A stretch of 8,673 nucleotides of DNA, taken from NCBI GenBank assembly GCA_035263645.1, contig DATFRD010000137.1:1-8673 (forward strand), read 5' to 3'. Position 1 is the stretch's first letter, and the number at the start of each line of letters is the position of its first letter. The stretch is from CF-161 sp035263645. GTDB lineage: Bacteria; Chloroflexota; Dormibacteria; Dormibacterales; Dormibacteraceae. Below, piece by piece: positions 1-5,333 of the stretch. The notes beneath the pieces were generated by a model. It was not told where the DNA came from, did no database searches, and worked only from the letters and a program-made list of their open reading frames with translations. Position numbers and translations under genes: made by a program.

Positions 1-51
1 GCGGTCGTGCCAGCAGGATCGATCCCGGCATGTGCAGGGCCCGCTCTCAGC

Positions 52-1314
52 CTAGAACACCAGCTTCCGCTCCAGGAGGGAGCGCTCGGCCGGGTTGGCC
101 GTCATCTGCAGCGCGCGGCGGTGGGCCGCCCTGGCCTCCTCGTGCCGGCCCAGGCGTTCCAGCAGATCGCCCCGCGACGCGTGGTAGAGGTGGTAGCCGT
201 CCAGCGCTCCCGCGAGCTGGTCCAGCAGCCCCAGAGCGCGATCGGCGCCGTGCACGTGGCTCAGCGCGATCGCGAGGTTTAGCCGCACGACCGGCGTGTC
301 GCGGTGGCGGAGCAGCAGGCCGTAGAGGCCCGCCACCTGGGGCCAGTCCGTGTCCGCCCACGACGAGGACTCCGCGTGCACGGCGGCGATGGCCGCCTGG
401 AGCTGGTACGCTCCCGGACGATGCGCTGACGCGGCGCGCTCGATCAGCGCACCCGCTTCGCCGATCAGCCCCAGGTCCCAGAGCGAGCGGTCCTGGTCCT
501 TCAGCAGCACCAGCTCGCCCCGCCCGTCGAAGCGGGCGGCCGCCCGCGCGCGGTGCAGCCGCATCAGGGCCAGCAGGCCGAGCGGCTCCGGCTCGCCCGG
601 CATGAGCCCCACCAGCAGGCCGCAGAGCCACTCGGCGTCCTCCGCCAGCCGAGGCCGGGTCGGGGCCGGGCCCGAGCTGGCAAGGTAGCCCTCGTTGAAC
701 ATCAGGTAGAGGACCGCCAGCACCTCGTCCAGGCGCTCCGCCAGCTCGGCTCCGGACGGCACCCGGTAGGCGATGCGCGCGGTGACGATCTTGCGCTTCG
801 CGCGAACGATGCGCTGGGCCACCGCCCGCTCCTGGGCCAGGAAGGCGTGGGCGATCTGGGACGTGGTCAGGCCGGCCACGGCCCGCAGCGTGAGGGCAAC
901 CTGCGCCTCTCGCGCCAGCGCGGGGTGGCAGCAGGTGAAGATCAGGCGCAGCCGGTCGTCCGGCTCCTCGGCCGGGGCGTCGGACGCGGCGACCAGCTGC
1001 AGCTTCTCGGCCAGCCGGGTGTTGCGGCGGACCTGGTCCAGCGCCTTGCGGCGGGCGGTGAGCGCAAGCCAGGCGCCCGGGTTGGCCGGCACCCCGGTGA
1101 GCGGCCAGTGCTCCAGGGCCTCCACGATCGCGTCCTGGACGAGCTCCTCCGCCATGTCGAAGTCGCCCAGACGCCGCACCAGCGAGCTGATCAGACGGCC
1201 CGCCTCCTCCCGGAAGACGCGCGAGACCGCCGCCTCGGCCGGGTTGCACCGGCCGCTGCCGGTTCGGGCCTGGCCGGCCGCCGGCTCGGCGGCGCCCGGC
1301 ACCGCGGTGGTCAC
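52..1314 (-). CDS. ECF42-type RNA polymerase sigma factor with C-terminal helical extension (copy 1)
   Basis: A 420-residue sigma factor expected to direct RNA polymerase to a small set of promoters, probably including its own. Region 2 spans about residues 33-98 (FREEAGRLISSLVRRLGDFD, then the family hallmark GVPANPGAWL at 75-84). Region 4 spans about 120-176 (FTCCHPAL, VALTLRAVAGLTTSQIAHAF, AQRIVRAKRKI). A long helical, TPR-like C-terminal half includes LYLMFNEGY at 202-210, GAYQLQAAIAAVHAE at 301-315 and a final LLERLGRHEEARAAHRRAL segment. Length, this extension and the linked DGPF gene fit the ECF42 group, which typically has no anti-sigma partner; none is visible here. The GTG start at 1314 lies 4 bases after the DGPF stop. 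A GAGGGG at 1325-1330 lies inside the end of the DGPF gene, so translation is probably coupled. The first 30 residues are poorly conserved in appearance and a later start cannot be excluded. Confidence 0.93.
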   Translation of the reverse strand: MTTAVPGAAEPAAGQARTGSGRCNPAEAAVSRVFREEAGRLISSLVRRLGDFDMAEELVQDAIVEALEHWPLTGVPANPGAWLALTARRKALDQVRRNTRLAEKLQLVAASDAPAEEPDDRLRLIFTCCHPALAREAQVALTLRAVAGLTTSQIAHAFLAQERAVAQRIVRAKRKIVTARIAYRVPSGAELAERLDEVLAVLYLMFNEGYLASSGPAPTRPRLAEDAEWLCGLLVGLMPGEPEPLGLLALMRLHRARAAARFDGRGELVLLKDQDRSLWDLGLIGEAGALIERAASAHRPGAYQLQAAIAAVHAESSSWADTDWPQVAGLYGLLLRHRDTPVVRLNLAIALSHVHGADRALGLLDQLAGALDGYHLYHASRGDLLERLGRHEEARAAHRRALQMTANPAERSLLERKLVF

Positions 1315-1318
1315 GCCG

Positions 1319-1666
1319 CTACATCCCCTCGCGTTCGCGGATGGGCCGGATCTCGACTTTGTCGCTGCCCGGCCAGGTCCTGGCCATGGCCACGACCGCG
1401 TCGAGGTCGGCGGCCTCCACGATCGCGTAGCCGCCGACGGACTCCTTGGACTCCAGGAAGGGGCCGTCGGTGACCAGGCCGCTCTGCGGCTGAACCGTCG
1501 TGGCCGTGCTGGCGGGCTGCAGCTGGTGACCGCCCTGGATCGCGCCCGACGCGCTGTGCTGTCCCCACCACTGGCCGACCCGGGCGTACAGCGCCTCCAC
1601 GTCCTCCGGTGAGGCCGTCTGCTCCCACCCGTCGTCCGCGGACACGAACATCAGCATGTACTTCAT
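1319..1666 (-). CDS. DGPF / YCII-related small protein (copy 1)
   Basis: A 115-residue protein of the YCII-related, DGPF family. The signature is TDGPFLESKESVGGYAIVEA (residues 66-85, DGPF at 67-70), followed by the typical ADLDAVVAMA helix and an EIRPI strand near the end. Members form ferredoxin-like alpha+beta dimers. Their biochemical role is not established, but genes for them routinely neighbour ECF42 sigma factors and are regulon members in studied cases. An ATG start at 1666 is chosen, shorter than the longest open frame (which extends to 1927), because GGAGGGG at 1672-1678 lies 5 bases upstream and homology begins with MKYMLMF. The longer frame would also run through the promoter region and into the opposite DGPF gene. 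It is first in a two-gene operon with the sigma factor at 52-1314. Confidence 0.93.
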   Translation of the reverse strand: MKYMLMFVSADDGWEQTASPEDVEALYARVGQWWGQHSASGAIQGGHQLQPASTATTVQPQSGLVTDGPFLESKESVGGYAIVEAADLDAVVAMARTWPGSDKVEIRPIREREGM

Positions 1667-1716
1667 CTCAACCCCTCCAATCTGGCTGCCGCCGCCGGCC
1701 GCCGTCATCCAGGACA

Positions 1717-1743
1717 ACGAACGCGCGCCCGCCGATTTCGACA
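1717..1743 (-). promoter_or_regulatory. Predicted ECF42-type promoter for DGPF 1 / sigma 1
   Basis: Read leftward, TGTCGA (1743-1738) is followed after 17-18 bases by TCGTT, giving a -10 candidate CGTT. The -35 is identical to the ECF42 consensus I recall (TGTCGA, with a -10 of the CGA/TC kind). The -10 is weaker than that of the opposite promoter. It would start transcription about 40-50 bases upstream of the DGPF 1 start codon. No sigma-70-like TANNNT element is evident in the same stretch. This is a sequence prediction only. Confidence 0.5.
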
Positions 1744-1768
1744 GCCAGGGGTGGCCCGTGGCTGTCGA
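1738..1768. repeat. 31-base inverted repeat joining two outward-facing -35 elements
   Basis: TCGACAGCCA at 1738-1747 is the exact reverse complement of TGGCTGTCGA at 1759-1768. After one mismatch (G1748/G1758) the dyad continues with GGG (1749-1751) against CCC (1755-1757), leaving a central TGG. Thirteen of fifteen positions on each arm, counting the loop-side pairs, are complementary or nearly so. The outer six bases of each arm are the two TGTCGA -35 elements, so the symmetry places the divergent promoters on either side of one centre. It could be a repressor or activator site as well as a side effect of paired promoters. Confidence 0.75.
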
Positions 1769-1789
1769 TTCGGGCCATCGCCATTCGAC
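1763..1789 (+). promoter_or_regulatory. Predicted ECF42-type promoter for DGPF 2 / sigma 2
   Basis: TGTCGA at 1763-1768 is followed by a 17-base spacer and CGAC at 1786-1789. This matches the -35 TGTCGA and -10 CGA/TC pattern that I recall for ECF42 group promoters. Transcription would begin near 1795, leaving a leader of about 45 bases before the DGPF 2 start, long enough to include its ribosome binding site GGAGG at 1829-1833. It is the better of the two divergent matches. Autoregulation by sigma 1, sigma 2 or both is inferred. Confidence 0.62.
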
Positions 1790-1841
1790 TACAGGTTGCC
1801 CGTGAGCGGTGGCGGGCGGTATGAACATGGAGGTTTTCGCG

Positions 1842-2201
1842 ATGAGGTACCTGTGTCTGCTGCACGTGGCGGAGGCGACCGCACCGGCCCCGGGCACGCC
1901 CGAGTTCGCCGAGGTGGTGGCCGCCAACTACGCGGCCACCGGGGCGATGGCCGAGGCGGGCGTGCTGGTGGACAGCGCGCCCCTGCAGCCGGTGAGGTCG
2001 GCGACCACGGTGCGCGTGCGCGAGGACGAGACGCTGCTCACGGACGGGCCCTACGCCGAGCTGAAGGAGCAGCTCGGCGGCTACTACCTGCTGGAGTGCG
2101 CTGACCTCGACGAGGCTCTGCGCTGGGCGGCCACCATTCCCGCCGCGCGGGCCGGGGCGGTCGAGGTGCGTCCGGTCATCAGGGTGGAAGCTCGGCGCTG
2201 A
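1842..2201 (+). CDS. DGPF / YCII-related small protein (copy 2)
   Basis: A 119-residue YCII-related protein starting MRYLCLLHVAEA. It carries the family signature as LLTDGPYAELKEQLGGYYLL (residues 65-84), where the DGPF motif is DGPY, followed by CADLDEALRWAA and the closing VEVRPV strand. The start at 1842 is preferred over in-frame codons at 1809, 1821 and 1827 because GGAGG (1829-1833) lies 8 bases upstream and the family begins at this residue. It differs considerably from the divergent copy at 1319-1666, so the two modules are not a recent duplication. It leads an operon with the sigma factor at 2219-3418. The function of the family beyond its association with ECF sigma factors is unknown. 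Confidence 0.94.
   Translation: MRYLCLLHVAEATAPAPGTPEFAEVVAANYAATGAMAEAGVLVDSAPLQPVRSATTVRVREDETLLTDGPYAELKEQLGGYYLLECADLDEALRWAATIPAARAGAVEVRPVIRVEARR
2183..2201 (+). promoter_or_regulatory. Possible alternative translation start signal (CTG) for sigma 2
   Basis: In the sigma 2 frame, a CTG at 2198-2200 overlaps the DGPF 2 stop TGA at 2199-2201 as CTGA. This is the same geometry as the common ATGA coupled overlap. GGTGGAAG at 2183-2190 lies 7 bases before it. The resulting N-terminus, LSDHLDAVFRAHWW, looks like the usual start of this sigma group. The downstream GTG at 2219 has no evident ribosome binding site. No ATG, GTG or TTG was seen in this frame over the roughly 30 bases just before 2198. 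Confidence 0.4.
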
Positions 2202-2218
2202 GCGACCATCTCGACGCA

Positions 2219-3418
2219 GTGTTCCGGGCCCACTGGTGGGGCGCGGTGGCGACCGTCACGCGCCTCGTCGGCGACGTCGAGGTGGCCGAGGACGCCGTGC
2301 AGGAGGCGTGCGCGGCAGCCCTGCTCCAGTGGCAGAGCGCCGGAGTGCCGGCGAACCCCGGGGCCTGGCTGGTCGGGACCGCGCGGCACCGCGCCCTGGA
2401 CTGGCGGCGGCGAGAGGCGAAGCGCGCCGAGAAGGAGGGGGCGGCCCACCGTGAGCATCGAGAGCGGGGCCGGCCCCCGCTGCAGGGGCCGATCTCCGAC
2501 GACCAGCTCTCCCTGGTCTTCCTGTGCTGTCATCCGGCGCTGGAGACGGGCGTGCGGGTCGCGCTCACCCTGCGCGCGGTGTGTGGGCTGACAACGGCGG
2601 AGATCGCAGCGGCATTCCTCACGCCCGAGGCGACCATGGCCCAGCGCCTGGTCAGGGCCAGGCGCAAGATCCGGGAGGCGGGCATCCCGTTCCGGGTGCC
2701 GCCACCCGACGCGCTCGCGGGCCGGCTGGCTGCCGTCCTCCGGGTCGTCTACCTGGTGTTCACGGCGGGCCACCGGGCGCCGGCGGGCGAGCAGCTCGTC
2801 CGGCCGGCGCTGTGCGAGGAGGCCATCCGGCTCGCTCGCGCCCTGGCTGAGCTGCTGCCCGAGGAGCCCGAGGCGACCGGCCTCCTCGCGCTCCTGCTGC
2901 TCGTCGACGCGCGACGGCCAGGGCGCGTCGACGCCGCCGGCCACCTGGTCCTCCTGGAGGACCAGGACCGCAGCCGCTGGGACCGCGCCGCGATCGTCGA
3001 GGGCGCCGCGCTCGTCGAGCGGGCGCTGCGCGCCGCACGCCCGGGGCCGTACCAGATCCAGGCCGCCATCGCCGCCTGCCACTCGACCGCTCCCGAAGCC
3101 GCCGCCACCGACTGGGGCGAGATCGCGGCCCTCTACGGAGAGCTCCGCCGCCACGAGCCGACGGCCGTGGTCGAGGCCAACCGGGCGGTCGCGGTGGCGA
3201 TGGTGCAGGGCCCGGCTGCCGGCCTGGCCATCCTCGACGCCATGGCCGGCGACGCGCGGCTCGCCCGCTGGCCGCCGTTCCACGTCGGCCGCGCCGACCT
3301 CCTCTCCCGGCTCGACCGTCCCGCCGCGGCGGCCGAGGCCTACCGGGCCGCCCTGGACCTGGAGCCACCGGCCGCCGAGCGAGCTTCCATCACCGAACGC
3401 CTCCGCCGGCTCGGCTGA
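2219..3418 (+). CDS. ECF42-type RNA polymerase sigma factor with C-terminal helical extension (copy 2)
   Basis: A 399-residue sigma factor counted from GTG 2219, or 406 if translation begins at CTG 2198. Region 2 covers about residues 1-66 (FRAHWWGAVATVTRLVGDVE, then GVPANPGAWL at 42-51). Region 4 covers about 95-151 (FLCCHPAL, VALTLRAVCGLTTAEIAAAF, AQRLVRARRKI). The C-terminal half repeats the landmarks of copy 1: VVYLVFTAGH at 176-185, LVLLEDQDRSRWD at 243-255, GPYQIQAAIAACH at 276-288, and a terminal LLSRLDRPAAAAEAYRAAL segment. Copy 1 shares these positions, so the two are paralogues of one group. It follows DGPF 2 closely and is probably in one operon. The alcohol dehydrogenase starts 27 bases downstream and may be partly co-transcribed. 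No anti-sigma gene is adjacent; the extension is thought to control activity in this group. Confidence 0.92.
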   Translation: MFRAHWWGAVATVTRLVGDVEVAEDAVQEACAAALLQWQSAGVPANPGAWLVGTARHRALDWRRREAKRAEKEGAAHREHRERGRPPLQGPISDDQLSLVFLCCHPALETGVRVALTLRAVCGLTTAEIAAAFLTPEATMAQRLVRARRKIREAGIPFRVPPPDALAGRLAAVLRVVYLVFTAGHRAPAGEQLVRPALCEEAIRLARALAELLPEEPEATGLLALLLLVDARRPGRVDAAGHLVLLEDQDRSRWDRAAIVEGAALVERALRAARPGPYQIQAAIAACHSTAPEAAATDWGEIAALYGELRRHEPTAVVEANRAVAVAMVQGPAAGLAILDAMAGDARLARWPPFHVGRADLLSRLDRPAAAAEAYRAALDLEPPAAERASITERLRRLG

Positions 3419-3433
3419 CGCGCGCAAAGGCCG

Positions 3434-3439
3434 CATAAT
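3434..3439 (+). promoter_or_regulatory. Candidate -10 for leaderless transcription of the alcohol dehydrogenase
   Basis: CATAAT sits six bases (ccggcc) before the GTG start at 3446, so a transcript beginning 7 bases after the -10 would start on the start codon itself. No Shine-Dalgarno sequence lies at a usable distance: the nearest, AAGG at 3427-3430, is 15 bases away. No clear -35 is seen at 16-18 bases, which is common in high-GC Gram-positive promoters. The first base is C, not T, so the match to TANNNT is imperfect. Confidence 0.42.
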
Positions 3440-3445
3440 CCGGCC

Positions 3446-4519
3446 GTGCGCGCTGCTGTCCTGCGGACCTGTCCCGGCTGGCTCGAGATCACCGACGTGG
3501 CGGTCGACGCCCCCCTACCCCACGAGGTGCTGGTGCGGACGGCGGCGGCGGGCCTCTGCCACAGCGACCTCCACTTCATGGAGGGCAAGTACCCGGCCAC
3601 CACCCCCCTGGTCATGGGCCACGAGTCCGCCGGCGTGGTGGAGGCCGTGGGCTCCGACGTCACGTACGTCCGGCCCGGCGACCATGTGGTGACCTGCCTG
3701 TCGGCGTTCTGCGGGGAGTGCGAGTTCTGCCTGACGGGCCGCCCCCACCTCTGCCAGACGCCGGGGGTGCGCGCGGAGCTGAGGCCCCGGCTCTCGGCCG
3801 ACGGGACCGGGCTCGGCCAGTTCGCCGGCCTCGGCTCCTTCGCCGAGCTGATGCTCGTCCACGAGCGGGCGGTGGTCAGGGTCACCCCCGAGATCCCGCT
3901 CGACCGGGCGGCGCTGATCGGCTGCGGCGTCACGACCGGGCTGGGCGCCGTCTTCAACACCGCCCGGGTGGCGCCGGGTGCGACCGTGGCGGTCATCGGC
4001 TGCGGGGGCATCGGGCTGAACTGCGTCCAGGGTGCGCGGCTGGCAGGCGCCGCCCGGATCATCGCGGTCGACAGGCTCGACTCCAAGCTCGAGATGGCGC
4101 TCGACTTCGGGGCCACCGACGTGGTCGACGCCTCCGCGGGCGATCCGGCCGCCGCGATCGTGGAGATGACCGGCGGCGGCGTGGAGCACGCGTTCGAGGC
4201 GATCGGGCTGGCCGCCACGGCCGAGCAGGCGTTCGGCATGCTGCGGCGAGGCGGGACGGCGACTGTGATCGGGATGATCCCTCCTGGCGAGGTGGTCCGG
4301 CTGCCGGGTCCGGCGCTGCTCTCCGAGAAGCGGATCCAGGGTTCGTCCATGGGGTCCAACCGGTTCCGGCTCGACATCCCGCGCTATGTCGACCTCTACC
4401 TTCAGGGGCGGCTGAAGCTCGACGAGCTGGTTTCCGCGCGCATCCGCCTGGAGGACGTGAACGGCGGCTTCGAGGCGCTGCAGCGTGGCGACGTGGCCCG
4501 CACGATGATCGTGTTCTGA
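3446..4519 (+). CDS. Zinc-dependent alcohol dehydrogenase, medium-chain (MDR) family
   Basis: A 357-residue cytosolic oxidoreductase expected to interconvert an alcohol and its aldehyde or ketone with NAD(H). Catalytic zinc ligands are in place: C38 in GLCHSD, H59 in MGHES (with E60) and C160 in GCGVTTG. Four structural-zinc cysteines, C89, C92, C95 and C103, have the classical 3-3-8 spacing. The Rossmann motif is GCGGIG at 185-190, and D209 at the end of the next strand (IIAVDR) favours NAD over NADP. C160 in GCGVTTG resembles the class III and actinobacterial NDMA/mycothiol-dependent branch, but the substrate cannot be assigned. The GTG start at 3446 gives the expected family N-terminus MRAAVLRTC. 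It lies 27 bases after sigma 2, so it may be read from that operon, from its own promoter, or both. Confidence 0.92.
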   Translation: MRAAVLRTCPGWLEITDVAVDAPLPHEVLVRTAAAGLCHSDLHFMEGKYPATTPLVMGHESAGVVEAVGSDVTYVRPGDHVVTCLSAFCGECEFCLTGRPHLCQTPGVRAELRPRLSADGTGLGQFAGLGSFAELMLVHERAVVRVTPEIPLDRAALIGCGVTTGLGAVFNTARVAPGATVAVIGCGGIGLNCVQGARLAGAARIIAVDRLDSKLEMALDFGATDVVDASAGDPAAAIVEMTGGGVEHAFEAIGLAATAEQAFGMLRRGGTATVIGMIPPGEVVRLPGPALLSEKRIQGSSMGSNRFRLDIPRYVDLYLQGRLKLDELVSARIRLEDVNGGFEALQRGDVARTMIVF

Positions 4520-4539
4520 GACCGGTAGCGGAACAGGCG

Positions 4540-4562
4540 CCCCGGCGGCCGGGCCGCAGGGG
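4540..4562. terminator. GC-rich hairpin between convergent genes, probable bidirectional terminator
   Basis: CCCC (4540-4543), G, GCGGC (4545-4549), loop CGG, GCCGC (4553-4557), A, GGGG (4559-4562) fold into a nine-pair stem with one G/A mismatch and a three-base loop. It lies 20 bases after the alcohol dehydrogenase stop and 4 bases after the stop of the opposing toxin gene. There is no T-run on either side, so it would be a terminator of the U-less type or a transcript-end stabiliser. Confidence 0.55.
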
Positions 4563-4566
4563 AAGG

Positions 4567-4950
4567 TCAGACCGTTCGCATGCGTATCCGGAGTCCGAGC
4601 GCGCCGGCGATCGCCTCGAGGTCGTCCGGATCGCTGGTCACGATCGCTGCCGCCCGGACCGCGGCTGCGGTCACCACGACGGCGGCGTCGACCACGTCGC
4701 TCGTGCCCGACGCCCCGCACGCGGCTCCCGCTGCGCGACCCGCGTCCTCCACCATCGGCACGATGCGGCACGTGCCGAGGAGTCGGGAGACGAGCGGCTG
4801 CGGTCCTCCCCGCCATCCCTGGGCGAGCACAGGGACCGGAACGATCGGGATCGTGTCGGCGGCGATGAGCTCGGCGTGCAGCGCCCACAGCCCGACATCC
4901 CGGCGCTCCGCGGCCAGGAGAGCCCCGGTGTCGTACACGATCTCGGACAC
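4567..4950 (-). CDS. vapC: PIN-domain toxin (VapC-like ribonuclease)
   Basis: A 127-residue PIN-domain protein, the usual length for VapC toxins, which are magnesium-dependent ribonucleases neutralised by the partner antitoxin. It begins SEIVYDTGALLAAE, giving the first acidic residue D7. The middle PVPVLAQGWRGGPQ (38-51) is typical of an actinobacterial VapC subgroup. SGTSDVVDAA supplies D85 and D88, and IVTSDPDDLEAIA supplies D107, D109 and D110. The position where many PIN domains have a catalytic Glu is Q44, which I believe is normal for the VLAQxWRGG subgroup. The GTG start at 4950 shares its first base with the antitoxin stop codon (TAGTG), so translation is coupled. It is convergent with the alcohol dehydrogenase. 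A longer frame to 5121 overlaps the antitoxin gene and is not used. Confidence 0.86.
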   Translation of the reverse strand: MSEIVYDTGALLAAERRDVGLWALHAELIAADTIPIVPVPVLAQGWRGGPQPLVSRLLGTCRIVPMVEDAGRAAGAACGASGTSDVVDAAVVVTAAAVRAAAIVTSDPDDLEAIAGALGLRIRMRTV

Positions 4951-5213
4951 TAACCGGCCGCCCTCATGTCCTCCGCGGGGAGGATCCCCACCTCGCGCAG
5001 GAACCGTCGCGCCTCCTGGCGCTCCTCCTGCGGCAGCGGCCCGTGCTCGGCCTCGTACTCGCGGATGAGCCGCCGCCCCGCCTGGATCTTCGCGGCGTGC
5101 TCGGCGGCCTGGGCCAGCCACGTCGATACGCTCAGGCCCGCTTCCCGCGCCGCCGCCCGGATCTGCGCCTCCAGCTCGGGTGGCACGGAGATCGACATCC
5201 GCTGAACAGTCAT
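4950..5213 (-). CDS. vapB: Ribbon-helix-helix antitoxin (VapB-like)
   Basis: An 87-residue protein. The N-terminal RMSISVPPELEAQIRAAARE (5-24) followed by AGLSVSTWLAQAAEHAA is a ribbon-helix-helix (CopG/Arc-like) DNA-binding unit: a short strand, then two helices. The charged C-terminal part (REYEAEHGPLPQEERQEARR and beyond) should wrap the toxin. It is expected to neutralise the PIN toxin encoded immediately downstream and to repress the operon. ATG 5213 is favoured over ATG 5198 because a perfect TACAAT -10 ends six bases before it, making the mRNA leaderless; no ribosome binding site precedes either codon. The longest open frame (to 5315) runs through that promoter and is rejected. Confidence 0.86.
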   Translation of the reverse strand: MTVQRMSISVPPELEAQIRAAAREAGLSVSTWLAQAAEHAAKIQAGRRLIREYEAEHGPLPQEERQEARRFLREVGILPAEDMRAAG

Positions 5214-5219
5214 GCCGGC

Positions 5220-5225
5220 ATTGTA
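5220..5225 (-). promoter_or_regulatory. -10 element of the antitoxin-toxin operon, leaderless
   Basis: Read leftward, TACAAT is followed by GCCGGC and then the antitoxin ATG at 5213. Transcription seven bases beyond the -10 would begin at that ATG. A weak -35 (TTACGA or TACGAT, 17-18 bases upstream) can be seen around 5243-5249. The absence of any Shine-Dalgarno sequence supports leaderless translation. Confidence 0.6.
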
Positions 5226-5231
5226 GCGAGC

Positions 5232-5254
5232 CGGTAATACCGATCGTAATAACG
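5232..5254. promoter_or_regulatory. Candidate autoregulatory operator of the toxin-antitoxin operon
   Basis: GGTAATACCG (5233-5242) is repeated with 8 of 10 identities as CGTAATAACG (5245-5254), twelve bases apart. The first copy is the core of an inverted repeat, CGGTA-A-TACCG (5232-5242). The pair lies upstream of and overlaps the expected -35/-10 spacer, in an AT-rich patch unlike the surrounding DNA. Such placement and a turn-length period suit ribbon-helix-helix antitoxin dimers. The binding itself is inferred. Confidence 0.48.
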
Positions 5255-5287
5255 CCCAGCCGGTCCTAGAGCCGCCTGGTGTTCGGC

Positions 5288-5316
5288 CGTGCCCCGAGGC
5301 CGGTGCGGGGGGCACG
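5288..5316 (-). terminator. Possible hairpin terminator downstream of the acetyltransferase gene
   Basis: CGTGCCCC (5288-5295) and GGGGCACG (5309-5316) form a perfect eight-pair stem around a 13-base loop. The hairpin begins 17 bases after the stop codon of the acetyltransferase, in the gap before the antitoxin promoter. No T-run follows. The rather long loop keeps confidence moderate. Confidence 0.42.
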
Positions 5317-5333
5317 CTGTCGTCGCGCAGAGC

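Noticed and set aside
1..51. A feature in the left edge of the window
   Set aside because: It is only 51 bases downstream of sigma 1. I see no clear hairpin, motif or coding homology there.
553..1473. Long + strand frames opposite sigma 1 and DGPF 1
   Set aside because: They are shadows of the real minus-strand genes, with no recognisable domains and a composition typical of antisense reading.
2084..3436. A 450-codon minus-strand frame opposite sigma 2
   Set aside because: It is antisense to a well-supported sigma factor and shows no motifs of its own.
4386..4391. Further TGTCGA/TCGACA sequences inside the alcohol dehydrogenase as ECF42 promoters
   Set aside because: They lie within coding sequence, lack a CGAC-type -10 at the right spacing, and no gene start lies downstream.
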